Source: a bacterium (GTDB taxonomy: Bacteria; Zixibacteria; MSB-5A5; GN15; FEB-12). From it: a DNA stretch of 35,632 nucleotides. This document shows, piece by piece, positions 26,200-34,174 of the stretch. The number at the start of each line of letters is the position of its first letter. Within the stretch, counting starts at the first letter, position 1. Made by a program: the position numbers and the translations under genes. The notes under the pieces were generated by a model. It had not been told where the DNA came from. It made no database searches and saw only the letters and a program-made list of their open reading frames with translations. Location: contig JAAERE010000075.1 in assembly GCA_024230675.1 (NCBI GenBank), positions 1-35,632 of the forward strand. The letters are read 5' to 3'.

Positions 26200-27235
26200 A
26201 AGAACTTCCGATAAGGCCGGGGCTTCGTACAAGGTTATTGACTCCGGGGACTACGCCGACTCGTTCGATCACAAACAGGCGTTCGCCCTGGACGTTCTGG
26301 TCGGACTGTCGGAAACGCGAAAGACCCTTTCGTCTAAACACTTTTATGATGAACGCGGCAGCGAGCTCTTCCGCACCATCACGCGTCTCCCCGAGTACTA
26401 TCTCTCCAACTGCGAGCTGGAGATTCTGGAGAACCAGAAACAGCAGATCATCGATACCGTCGGGGCCGAGCCGTTTAATCTGGTCGAACTGGGAGCCGGT
26501 TTCGGGCGAAAAACCAAAATCCTTCTCAAGGACCTTCTGGACGGCGGCCTGGACTTCAATTACGTACCGATCGACATCTCCGAATCGGCTATGAAGGAAC
26601 TGGTTGAATCCTGCTCCGAACTGTTCCCGAAGCTTCAGACTACCGGCCTGGTATCGGAGTATTTTAGCGGCCTGAAATGGCTGAACAACCGTCACCAGCG
26701 AAGGAATGTCGTCATTTTTCTTGGCTCGAGCATCGGGAACTTCACGCACGCCGAAGCTCGCATCTTCCTCCGCAACCTCTGGAGCTCCCTCAATAACGAT
26801 GACCTGACAGTGATCGGCTTTGACCTCAAAAAGGATATCGAGCTTCTTCTGGCCGCTTACAACGACTCACGGGGAGTCACAGCCGAGTTCAATCTAAACG
26901 TGCTTCGCCGAATCAACGAGGAACTGGGCGGCGAGTTCGACCTCAGCAAGTTCCGTCATTTTGGCACCTACGACGTGTTCTCAGGCGCTATGGAGAGCTA
27001 TCTGGTGAGCCTGGAGCAACAGACGGTGTATATCAAGACCATCGGCCGCACTTTTGAATTCGCCCCATGGGAGCCCATCCATACGGAGTATTCCTACAAG
27101 TATCTCATTGATGATATCGAACGTTTGGCCGCCGAGACCGGCTTCTGCGTGGAAGAGCACCTTTTCGACAGTCGGCGGTATTTCGCCGATTCGATCTGGC
27201 GAGCCCGCAAAGAGGCGAGCAACGGCAAGAGCTAG
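26192..27235 (+). CDS. egtD: L-histidine N-alpha-methyltransferase (EgtD)
   Basis: 347 residues from the ATG at 26192, which overlaps the egtB stop by 8 bases; a longer frame reaching into egtB is rejected. The enzyme trimethylates histidine to hercynine with SAM, supplying the EgtB substrate. The N-terminus has SSKHFYDERGSELFRTITRL and PEYYLSNCE, typical of EgtD, then the SAM-binding LVELGAGFGRKTKIL (about 97-111), VIFLGSSIGNFTHAEA, and the C-terminal HTEYSYKYLIDDIERLAAETGF. No egtA, egtC or egtE lies nearby, so the pathway may use cysteine directly or have the other genes elsewhere. Confidence 0.93.
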   Translation: MSERTSDKAGASYKVIDSGDYADSFDHKQAFALDVLVGLSETRKTLSSKHFYDERGSELFRTITRLPEYYLSNCELEILENQKQQIIDTVGAEPFNLVELGAGFGRKTKILLKDLLDGGLDFNYVPIDISESAMKELVESCSELFPKLQTTGLVSEYFSGLKWLNNRHQRRNVVIFLGSSIGNFTHAEARIFLRNLWSSLNNDDLTVIGFDLKKDIELLLAAYNDSRGVTAEFNLNVLRRINEELGGEFDLSKFRHFGTYDVFSGAMESYLVSLEQQTVYIKTIGRTFEFAPWEPIHTEYSYKYLIDDIERLAAETGFCVEEHLFDSRRYFADSIWRARKEASNGKS

Positions 27236-27246
27236 CCTGGTCTTTC

Positions 27247-27280
27247 GGGAACCCGACAAAAGCGTCGGTCCCGGCCTTTT
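27247..27280 (+). terminator. Probable terminator after egtD
   Basis: GGGA and CCGAC (27247-27257, with a two-base bulge) pair with GTCGG and TCCC (27264-27272) over a six-base loop; CCGGCC and a run of four T follow. It lies 12 bases after the egtD stop, which suits an end for the egt pair. Confidence 0.5.
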
Positions 27281-27314
27281 CATCCAAAAGAATTTCGGCT
27301 TTATTCCGATCGAG

Positions 27315-27343
27315 TTGACAAGCGAGAGCATAATGTGTATGTT
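27315..27343 (+). promoter_or_regulatory. Candidate sigma-70 promoter for the NADH-linked complex operon
   Basis: Perfect TTGACA (27315-27320), 17 bases, TATGTT (27338-27343). The transcript would begin near 27350, leaving a leader of about 170 bases before the GTG at 27523 that includes the Rex-box-like dyad. It is the best promoter in this gap, but the long leader keeps confidence moderate. Confidence 0.5.
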
Positions 27344-27347
27344 CTCG
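27323..27347. promoter_or_regulatory. Imperfect inverted repeat over the -10 element
   Basis: CGAGAGCATA (27323-27332), five bases, TATGTTCTCG (27338-27347): ten-base arms with one mismatch (G27328/T27342). It overlaps the -10 element of the promoter at 27315-27343, the usual place for a repressor site. No regulator in the window is an obvious partner. Confidence 0.45.
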
Positions 27348-27398
27348 GTTTCGTCGGAAGACGGCGACAAAGGCGACGAGGCTTTTCATTGGAGTAGC

Positions 27399-27416
27399 TT
27401 GTGAATGCTTTCGCAA
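27399..27416. promoter_or_regulatory. Rex-box-like operator
   Basis: TTGTGAA, TGCT, TTCGCAA: an 18-base dyad that fits the Rex consensus TTGTGAAnnnnTTCACAA at every specified position except one (G for A at 27413). Rex is the NADH/NAD+-sensing repressor of genes for NADH-consuming enzymes. The site lies about 107 bases before the GTG of the operon for a NADH-linked complex, so the context suits. No rex gene is in the window. Confidence 0.6.
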
Positions 27417-27522
27417 ATATGCCTTTCAGACACAACCGGTAGCGCCTTCAGGAACAGTCGTGCCCTGTCCCCGTTCATTTCCCTGACCTTCTCATATCAT
27501 TTACAAATCCGAGGTTTAAAAC

Positions 27523-28014
27523 GTGACTGACGGATCTTTTCTCTTTGCCCGTTTCGCCGATCGCCGGAAACTGTCCGGTATTGAAGACAAATTGCAGTCG
27601 CTGGGAGGCGTCGCTCGATGGGATGCGGTCGACGGCTTCTTCAGCCTGGCTGTCTGGCTCACGGACGCTCCGGAGGCAGATATACGCTCAATCCGGGCGC
27701 TGGACGGCCTCACTGAGGCGGTCGAAAGCCGGATCATCGCAGGGAGCGAATCCAAACCTGCCGACAGCGACCTCTGCCAGGCTTATGTTCTTGTCGAAGC
27801 CGATGCGGAAATGGTCGACGAGATATCGACTAAAATAGAGAAATACGAAGATACGCTGGGCTGCTATCGCACCGAAGGCCAGTACGGTCTGATCGTTGCC
27901 CTCCAGAGCACGTCCTTTGACCGGATTGACCAGACTATTGATGACAGGATCAGTTCTCTTGACGGCGTTCTGCGCCTCAAAGAGGGTCGTATCATCAGCA
28001 GTCATGTGAAATAG
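27523..28014 (+). CDS. Tandem RAM/AsnC-type ligand-binding-like protein
   Basis: 163 residues, soluble. Two copies of about 75 residues with the same alpha/beta pattern can be aligned by eye: the first from SFLFARFAD to AVESRIIAG, the second from QAYVLVEADAEMVDEISTKI to LRLKEGRIIS. The second has the layout of the RAM (Lrp/AsnC C-terminal) domain: a strand AYVLVEAD, a helix, GCYRTEGQYGLIVALQS, a helix and LDGVLRL. There is no DNA-binding helix-turn-helix. The GTG start has GAGG 8 bases upstream. It heads the operon of the NADH-linked complex, 10 bases before the NuoE-like gene, so it may be a metabolite-sensing or assembly factor. Function unknown. Confidence 0.6.
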   Translation: MTDGSFLFARFADRRKLSGIEDKLQSLGGVARWDAVDGFFSLAVWLTDAPEADIRSIRALDGLTEAVESRIIAGSESKPADSDLCQAYVLVEADAEMVDEISTKIEKYEDTLGCYRTEGQYGLIVALQSTSFDRIDQTIDDRISSLDGVLRLKEGRIISSHVK

Positions 28015-28024
28015 GAGCAGCCCT

Positions 28025-28531
28025 ATGGCTCAGACAGACACCGAGACTATGAACAGTTTCAGCAACGAACTTTGGCAGCACGAAGGTGATCCGGGGGCGC
28101 TGATCCCCCTGCTGCAGTCGGCCCAGGAGACTTACGGCTACATCTCCGAGAAGACTATTGACTATATCAGCCACATAACGGGCGTCCCGGCGGCCGACAT
28201 TTACGGCGTCGTGACCTTCTATGCGCAGTTCCGCACTCGCCCGCTGGGCAAGAACGTCATCAAGATTTGCAACGGGACCGCCTGCCACGTAAACGGCGCT
28301 AAGATGGTGTACGACACGATCAACGACGAGCTGGACATAACTTACGACGAGACCACCGAGGACGGAAATTTCAGTCTGTTGTCGGTAGCCTGTATCGGCT
28401 GCTGCTCTCTGGCGCCGGTGATAACGATCAACGAGGAGACTTTCGGTCGCCTCAGCGCCAAGAAGCTGCGAAAAGTCATAAAGAGCCACAAACGACAGGC
28501 CAAGCAACAATCCAGGGAAAGCAAGGAGTAG
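28025..28531 (+). CDS. NuoE/HydC-like [2Fe-2S] subunit
   Basis: 168 residues. It is a thioredoxin-like ferredoxin with a helical N-terminus (ALIPLLQSAQETYGYISEKTI) and four cluster cysteines: CNGTAC in the first pair (C-x4-C) and C-x3-C in ACIGCCSLAPV. It is the small electron-transfer subunit that partners a NuoF-like flavoprotein, as in complex I, HydC of bifurcating hydrogenases and NAD-dependent formate dehydrogenases. AGGAG overlaps the previous stop and lies 8 bases before the ATG. It is followed after 9 bases by the NuoF-like gene. No membrane or quinone module of complex I is present, so the complex should be soluble. Confidence 0.92.
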   Translation: MAQTDTETMNSFSNELWQHEGDPGALIPLLQSAQETYGYISEKTIDYISHITGVPAADIYGVVTFYAQFRTRPLGKNVIKICNGTACHVNGAKMVYDTINDELDITYDETTEDGNFSLLSVACIGCCSLAPVITINEETFGRLSAKKLRKVIKSHKRQAKQQSRESKE

Positions 28532-28540
28532 AGCCGGCAG

Positions 28541-30298
28541 ATGAAGACGGTATCAGTTGGACTCGGCACCTGTGGCACCTCCGCCGGTGGAGAACAGGTT
28601 TTCAAGGCCTTCCAGGACGAACTCAAAGAGCGTCCGGGAGCTTTCGAACTAAAAGAGACAGGCTGCATCGGCATGTGCTATCGGGAAGTCCTGGTGGAAG
28701 TATCCGATGGCGACAACGACACGCGCCTCTACGGCGAAGTCACGCCCGACCGGGTCGGGAAGATCGTGGACGAAGACGTTGTGTCTGGAAACGCGGTCGA
28801 TGAATGGCTCGTCTCGGGCGAGGGAAAAGAAAAAGGGTTCTTCGACAATCAGGTCAGGATCGTGCTGCGCAACGCCGGACGAATCGACCCCGGATCGGTC
28901 GATGAGTACCTGGCCAACGACGGTTACGAGGCCGTAAAAAAAGCGCTCGCCGCCATGACCCCGGAAGAAGTGATCGAGGAAGTGATCGCGTCGGGCCTGC
29001 GCGGACGTGGCGGCGGCGGTTTTCCTACCGGCACCAAATGGAGATTCTGTCGTGGGGCTCAGGGCCACCCCAAGTATCTCATCTGTAACGCCGACGAGGG
29101 CGATCCCGGAGCTTTCATGGACCGCTCCATTCTTGAGTCTGATCCGCATTCCATGCTTGAGGGGATGATTATCGCCGGGTATGCTATCGGCGCCAACTAC
29201 GGCTATATCTACTGCCGCGCAGAATACCCCAAGGCAATAGCTCGCCTTCGCCAGGCCATCCGCCAGGCTCACAAGAAGGGTTTCCTGGGTAAAGACATAC
29301 TTGGCACCGGCTTCGATTTTGAGCTGAAGATCAAGGAAGGCGCCGGAGCTTTCGTATGTGGCGAAGAAACCGCATTAATTGCTTCAATCGAAGGACGTCG
29401 CGGCATGCCTCGCTTCCGCCCGCCCTTCCCGGCCGTCTCCGGTCTTTGGGACAAGCCGACCAACATCAATAACGTCGAGACTTTCGCCAACCTGCCGTTC
29501 ATACTCAACAAGGGAGCGGCCGCTTACGCCGCCTACGGCACCGAGGATAGCAAGGGGACAAAGGTCTTTGCTATGGCCGGAAAGGTCAAGCGCACCGGTT
29601 TGGTCGAGGTCCCCATGGGCTACACGATCAGAGGAATCATTTTCGATATCTGCGGCGGTATCGCCGACGACGGCAAGTTCAAAGCTGTCCAGATGGGCGG
29701 CCCGTCGGGCGGCTGTATCCCGGCCGACATGTGCGATATCCCGATCGACTATCAGCAGATCAACAAAACCGGGGCTATAATGGGTTCCGGTGGACTGATC
29801 GTCATGGACGAAACCACCTGCATGGTGGATGTCGCCAAGTTCTTCCTGTCGTTCACTCAGGCAGAGTCCTGCGGTAAATGTACGTTCTGCCGTATCGGCA
29901 CCAAACGCATGCTGGAGATTCTGGAACGGATCACGGTCGGTGAAGGGACTATGGAGGATCTGGACAAGCTGGACGAACTAAGTGCACAGATCAAGGAATC
30001 GTCGTTGTGCGGCCTCGGTCAGGGGGCTCCGAATCCTGTCCTGACAACGCTGAAGTATTTCCGCGAGGAATATGTGGCTCACATCCGGGACAAGAAATGC
30101 CCGGCTCACGTCTGCCCCACGCTCTTGACCTATACCGTTAACGACAATTGCACCGGATGCACCGTCTGCGCGCCGGCCTGCCCGACCGAGGCTATCACCG
30201 GCAAGAAGAAAGAGATGCACTTCGTCGATCAGGATCTGTGTATCAAGTGTGGTAAGTGCTTCACCGTCTGTCGCTTCGATTCCATCACCAAGGAGTAA
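28541..30298 (+). CDS. NuoF/HydB-like NADH-oxidising flavoprotein with added ferredoxin domains
   Basis: 585 residues. Order: N-terminal thioredoxin-like domain (about 1-90); NuoF core with GLRGRGGGGFPTGTKW and CNADEGDPGAFMDRS (FMN and NADH site) and GAGAFVCGEETALIASIEGR; SLBB region; the N3-type [4Fe-4S] site ESCGKCTFCRIGT with the fourth Cys in SLCGLGQGAPNP; and a C-terminal pair of [4Fe-4S] ferredoxin motifs, CTGCTVCAPACP and CIKCGKCFTVC. The added C-terminal ferredoxins are typical of HydB and its relatives, not of complex I. The N-terminal domain has only three of the usual four cluster cysteines (C11, C42, C46). It should oxidise or reduce NAD(H) and pass electrons to NuoE-like and large subunits. 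Confidence 0.93.
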   Translation: MKTVSVGLGTCGTSAGGEQVFKAFQDELKERPGAFELKETGCIGMCYREVLVEVSDGDNDTRLYGEVTPDRVGKIVDEDVVSGNAVDEWLVSGEGKEKGFFDNQVRIVLRNAGRIDPGSVDEYLANDGYEAVKKALAAMTPEEVIEEVIASGLRGRGGGGFPTGTKWRFCRGAQGHPKYLICNADEGDPGAFMDRSILESDPHSMLEGMIIAGYAIGANYGYIYCRAEYPKAIARLRQAIRQAHKKGFLGKDILGTGFDFELKIKEGAGAFVCGEETALIASIEGRRGMPRFRPPFPAVSGLWDKPTNINNVETFANLPFILNKGAAAYAAYGTEDSKGTKVFAMAGKVKRTGLVEVPMGYTIRGIIFDICGGIADDGKFKAVQMGGPSGGCIPADMCDIPIDYQQINKTGAIMGSGGLIVMDETTCMVDVAKFFLSFTQAESCGKCTFCRIGTKRMLEILERITVGEGTMEDLDKLDELSAQIKESSLCGLGQGAPNPVLTTLKYFREEYVAHIRDKKCPAHVCPTLLTYTVNDNCTGCTVCAPACPTEAITGKKKEMHFVDQDLCIKCGKCFTVCRFDSITKE

Positions 30299-30307
30299 AG
30301 GTTCGTC

Positions 30308-33300
30308 ATGGTCACGCTCACGATAAACAATCAGAAAATCACGGCCGACCCCAACAGGACGATCCTGGAGGTCTGTCGGGAGCAAAATCTTGATAACATC
30401 CCGACGCTCTGTCACGACGACAAGCTGCCGCCGTTCGGCTCCTGCTTCCTGTGTGTAGTTGAAATCGAAGGTCAGTGGCGGCTCTTCCCCTCCTGCTCCA
30501 CGAAGGTAGCTGAGGGGATGGTCATTCAGACGCGCTCGGAGAGAGTCAGGAAATCTCGCAAGACCTGTCTGGAACTGCTCCTTTCGGATCATTACGCCGA
30601 CTGTTTCGGCCCCTGCCGGCTGAACTGTCCGGCTGACGTTGATATTCAAGGGTACATGTCGCTGATCAATCTCGGCGAGTTCAAGGAAGCCGTTAAGCTC
30701 ATCAAGGAAAAGAATCCGCTGCCTTCCGTGTGCGGGCGCGTCTGTACGCGCAAGTGCGAGCTGAATTGCCGTCGGGCGATGGTTGACTCCCCGGTGGGCA
30801 TCGACTTCCTCAAGCGCTATGCCGCTGATCAGGATATGATAGGCGACATGTGGCAACCCGAGACCAAACCGGACAACGGCGTGCCGATAGCAATCATCGG
30901 CGGCGGACCGGCCGGACTGACGGCCGCGTATTATCTCGTAATTGACGGTTATCGACCTACGATATTCGAAGCCCTGCCGCATATGGGCGGTATGCTGCGC
31001 TATGGCATCCCGGAGTATCGCCTGCCAAAAGCGGTTCTCGACAAAGAGATCAACTGGATCACCAACCTGGGCGTGGACGTCAAACTCAACCAGGCGCTGG
31101 GCAAAGATTTCACCATGGACGACCTGTTCAAGCAAGGGTTCAAATCGGTGTTTGTCGGTCTGGGCGCTCAGGTTGGCAAGCCGATGCGAGTGGACAACGA
31201 GACCGCCGACGGTGTAATGACCGGCGTCGAATTCCTGCGCAAAGTCGAGATGAAAACCAACCCGTCGATGACCGGCCGGGTCGTGGTTGTGGGTGGAGGC
31301 AACACGGCTATTGATGCCGCTCGGACCTCGCTGAGGTTGGGAGCCGAGGAGGTTGTCCTACTGTATCGCCGCACCCGTAAGGAGATGCCCGCCAACGACG
31401 TAGAGATCGAGGCGGCGATCGAAGAAGGCGTAAAGATGGAATTCCTTGCCGCCCCGATCAGCGTCAATGTTGATGATAAAGAGCGGGCTGAGTCCATGAC
31501 CTGCATCCGCATGGAACTTGGCGAGCCTGATTCCAGCGGCCGCCGCCGGCCGGTCAAGATCGAAGGCTCCGACTATATACTGAAGACTGAGTGGATCATC
31601 TCCGCAATCGGTCAAGAGCCTGATCTGGACGGCGTCAACGACGACGAAGAGATAAAGCTTACGCGATGGAACACGATTGAGGCCAAAGATGGTACTTTCG
31701 AAACCGATCATCCCGGCATATTCTCGGGCGGTGACGTTGTCACCGGCCCGGCCGATGCTATTGACGCGATTGCAGCCGGTCGCATGGCCGCCCGCGCGAT
31801 CGATAAGTACGTACAAACCGGTATCGCCGAGCCGTTGGTCGACCGTTTCGAAAGCAAGCGCGACAATTTCATAAAGATCACCCGCGAGGAACTGCCGGCC
31901 ATCAAAGAGAGCGAACGGCATCACATGCCGGAGATGTCGGCAGCCCAGCGTATCACGACTTTCAATGAAGTTGAACTCGGATACTCCGAAGACATGGCAC
32001 AGGAAGAATCCATGCGCTGCGCCGAGTGCGGCTGTGACGTCGGACTGGCCTGCTCTCTCCAGGACTATTGTACTGAGTACGGCGTCGACCAGACCCGCTT
32101 TGTGGGCGAATTCAACCGCTACAAAGTGGACACACGGCATCCGTTCATCAAGATAGACTCTAACAAGTGCATCCGCTGCGGCAAGTGCGTGTCTACTTGC
32201 GCAGAGATTCTCAACGTCTCGGCCCTCGGCTTTGTCAATCGCGGCTTCAGAACAATTGTCAAACCGGCCCTTGAAAAGGCCCTCCAGGAGACGAACTGCG
32301 TTTCCTGCGGCAACTGTATAGACGTCTGCCCCACCGGGGCAATTGTCGAGAAAATGCCGTTCCGGCGTTCGGGTCCCTGGAAGATGGATTCCGTTTTCAA
32401 CGTCTGCAACTTCTGCTCGGTCGGCTGCAACCTGACGCTCAAGGTCAAGACCTCGGACATTTTCTATGTAGTTGGAGCATCGCCGGAGCTGGCCCCCAAT
32501 CACGGCGAACTGTGCGCCAAGGGAAGATTTGGTTACCAGCAATACCTCGATGGCTCCCGCGTCACCAAACCAATGGTCCGCAAGGGAGGCAAGCTGGTTG
32601 AGACCGATTGGGACGAAGCTTTCGCGGCGGTTCGCGCTGGCGCAAAACGAGTAAAAGAACAGCACCGGGACAACAGCGTCCTGGTAGCCGCATCCCCCAA
32701 ACTGACCGAGGAGGAGCTGTATCTGGCCGGCCACCTTGGCCGCAATTCGTTGGGTACCAACAACCTGGCGTCGTTCCAGATGCTAACCAATGAAGCCGAC
32801 TACCACGCTCTTGACGATATGCTGGGACTGACCGCGGCTACGGTCGGTCCGGATGAGGTCGAAAACGCCGATGTCTACCTGTTCGTGGGCGGTAATCCTA
32901 CCAAAGAAAACCCGGTTTTGGGCTGGCAGATGAAGCGCCGGATGCGTCACGGCACCGAGGCGGTTGTCGTCAACTCCTCAGACATCGATCTCGCCCGCTG
33001 CGCTTCGGTCTGGGCCGATGCCCGCCGTGGAACGGCCACGCTCCTCCTCAACGCAGTTGCCAGCGAGATTCTCAGGCAAGGTCGGACGGATCAGGCCTTC
33101 GTGAAAAACGCCACGGAGAACTCGGCCCAGGTGTTTCCGGATCTCTTGAAATTCGACGTCGATGAAGCCTGCTCCGTTACCGGCGTTGACGTCGAGAAGA
33201 TTCGGCAAATCGTTGAACTGCTGACCGACCCCGACAAGAGGGTCGTGGCCTGGTATAACCTCGACAGCCCCATCGACCGCGCGGTCGGAGATCTCCGGGC

Positions 33301-34036
33301 ACTGACGACGCTCATGCTGTTGACAGGAAAGATGCAGAGAGGCTCCGGGCTGGCTCTAACAACCAGCCAATGCAACCATGCGGGTATGCGACTGGCCGGT
33401 TTCGGAGACCGTTTTGTTCCCGGCGGCACGACCGTGAAGAACGAAAGTCAGCTTGAGCTGGTCGGCTCGGTCTGGAAAACGGACGTCAAGGCCCTTGTCG
33501 CCGGCGACGCGACGGGAATTCCGCGTAAGATTCGCGAGGACAAGCTTCGGGCAGCCTTCATTTTCGGAGAAAACCCGGCGGCTTCGCCGGAACTGAATAG
33601 CTTTGTTGATAACCTCGAGTTCAAGGTTGTCGGAGATTTGTTCCTCACCGAGACCGCTCAAATGGCCGACGTCTTCCTGCCGCTGTCCAGTTATCTGGAA
33701 ACCTCCGGACACCTGACCAACTGGGCTGGACAGCGCACGCAAACCAACCCGATCGGCTCTCCCCCCGGCGGCATGACCACCAGCGACATCATCAGGCGCA
33801 TTGCCGCAGAGATAGAAGCGCCGATCCACCTCAACACCGACGGCGAGGTGGCCGACGAACTGAACTACTTCATCCGCATGCATAATGAAAACCGAGACGG
33901 TGCCTTCCCCACGGCTGACGGTAGGGCGCATTTTGTGCCCTATTCAGATCGCGTGGACACGGTCAGTGCGACAACACCTCTCGTTCTGGAGCTTGACGTC
34001 CGCACTGCGGCGCGCATGAAGGACATCAAAGCCTGA
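30308..34036 (+). CDS. Multidomain Fe-S flavoprotein: ferredoxin + GltD/NfnB-like + ferredoxins + degenerate molybdopterin domain
   Basis: 1242 residues. Residues 1-75 form a NuoG-type [2Fe-2S] ferredoxin (cysteines in TLCHD, FGSCFLC and PSCS). About 95-175 is the GltD-type Cys domain (DCFGPCRLNCP; CGRVCTRKCELNC). About 190-510 is an FAD/NAD(P) module with IIGGGPAGLTAAYY near 194 and VVVGGGNTAIDAA near 325. About 570-690 has a Cys cluster (CAECGCDVGLAC) and two [4Fe-4S] motifs (CIRCGKCVSTC, CVSCGNCIDVC). The molybdopterin-oxidoreductase domain starts at about 699 with CNFCSVGCNL and GELCAKGRFG. After SLGTNN (about 813) formate dehydrogenases have the Cys/Sec-His catalytic pair; here the segment reads SFQMLTNEADY. 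The usual C-terminal cofactor-binding domain also seems absent. I infer a NAD(P)H/ferredoxin redox hub rather than a formate dehydrogenase. Confidence 0.85.
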   Translation: MVTLTINNQKITADPNRTILEVCREQNLDNIPTLCHDDKLPPFGSCFLCVVEIEGQWRLFPSCSTKVAEGMVIQTRSERVRKSRKTCLELLLSDHYADCFGPCRLNCPADVDIQGYMSLINLGEFKEAVKLIKEKNPLPSVCGRVCTRKCELNCRRAMVDSPVGIDFLKRYAADQDMIGDMWQPETKPDNGVPIAIIGGGPAGLTAAYYLVIDGYRPTIFEALPHMGGMLRYGIPEYRLPKAVLDKEINWITNLGVDVKLNQALGKDFTMDDLFKQGFKSVFVGLGAQVGKPMRVDNETADGVMTGVEFLRKVEMKTNPSMTGRVVVVGGGNTAIDAARTSLRLGAEEVVLLYRRTRKEMPANDVEIEAAIEEGVKMEFLAAPISVNVDDKERAESMTCIRMELGEPDSSGRRRPVKIEGSDYILKTEWIISAIGQEPDLDGVNDDEEIKLTRWNTIEAKDGTFETDHPGIFSGGDVVTGPADAIDAIAAGRMAARAIDKYVQTGIAEPLVDRFESKRDNFIKITREELPAIKESERHHMPEMSAAQRITTFNEVELGYSEDMAQEESMRCAECGCDVGLACSLQDYCTEYGVDQTRFVGEFNRYKVDTRHPFIKIDSNKCIRCGKCVSTCAEILNVSALGFVNRGFRTIVKPALEKALQETNCVSCGNCIDVCPTGAIVEKMPFRRSGPWKMDSVFNVCNFCSVGCNLTLKVKTSDIFYVVGASPELAPNHGELCAKGRFGYQQYLDGSRVTKPMVRKGGKLVETDWDEAFAAVRAGAKRVKEQHRDNSVLVAASPKLTEEELYLAGHLGRNSLGTNNLASFQMLTNEADYHALDDMLGLTAATVGPDEVENADVYLFVGGNPTKENPVLGWQMKRRMRHGTEAVVVNSSDIDLARCASVWADARRGTATLLLNAVASEILRQGRTDQAFVKNATENSAQVFPDLLKFDVDEACSVTGVDVEKIRQIVELLTDPDKRVVAWYNLDSPIDRAVGDLRALTTLMLLTGKMQRGSGLALTTSQCNHAGMRLAGFGDRFVPGGTTVKNESQLELVGSVWKTDVKALVAGDATGIPRKIREDKLRAAFIFGENPAASPELNSFVDNLEFKVVGDLFLTETAQMADVFLPLSSYLETSGHLTNWAGQRTQTNPIGSPPGGMTTSDIIRRIAAEIEAPIHLNTDGEVADELNYFIRMHNENRDGAFPTADGRAHFVPYSDRVDTVSATTPLVLELDVRTAARMKDIKA

Positions 34037-34060
34037 GCACCTCTGACAGACGACTACAAT

Positions 34061-34095
34061 GGACCGCGGCTGTAACGGCTGCGGCCCTTTTTTTT
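34061..34095 (+). terminator. Strong intrinsic terminator after the NADH-linked complex operon
   Basis: An 11-pair stem (34061-34071 with 34077-34087; one mismatch and two G-U pairs) with a five-base loop is followed by eight T (34088-34095). It ends the rightward operon 25 bases after the last stop codon. Confidence 0.85.
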
Positions 34096-34120
34096 GCCTT
34101 CTCCAGAAGCACGCATAAAG

Positions 34121-34151
34121 AAAGCCGGGTGCTCAACGAGCACCCGGCTTT
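34121..34151 (-). terminator. Terminator after the PorV-like gene
   Basis: A perfect 14-base inverted repeat, AAAGCCGGGTGCTC with GAGCACCCGGCTTT, around a three-base centre. Read on the minus strand it lies 23 bases after the PorV-like stop and is followed by CTTTCTTTATG. The AAA/TTT flanks would let it work in both directions. Confidence 0.8.
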
Positions 34152-34174
34152 GGATCATACGACGGTGAAATCGC

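Noticed and set aside
25153..26232. 359-codon open frame on the minus strand across egtB
   Set aside because: It is antisense to a gene with all EgtB motifs, lacks recognisable domains and has the composition of a mirror frame in GC-rich coding DNA.
29978..31135. 385-codon open frame on the minus strand across the NuoF-like/large subunit junction
   Set aside because: It spans the junction of two clear genes on the other strand and shows no family features.
31358..32734. 458-codon open frame on the minus strand inside the multidomain redox gene
   Set aside because: The plus-strand frame is conserved with many Fe-S motifs; the opposite frame shows no domain and no ribosome-binding site.
30308..34036. 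Calling the large subunit a NAD-dependent formate dehydrogenase or an [FeFe]-hydrogenase
   Set aside because: No Cys or in-frame TGA (Sec) at the Mo-ligand position, no C-terminal cofactor-binding domain seen, and no H-cluster motifs, so neither catalytic activity is supported.
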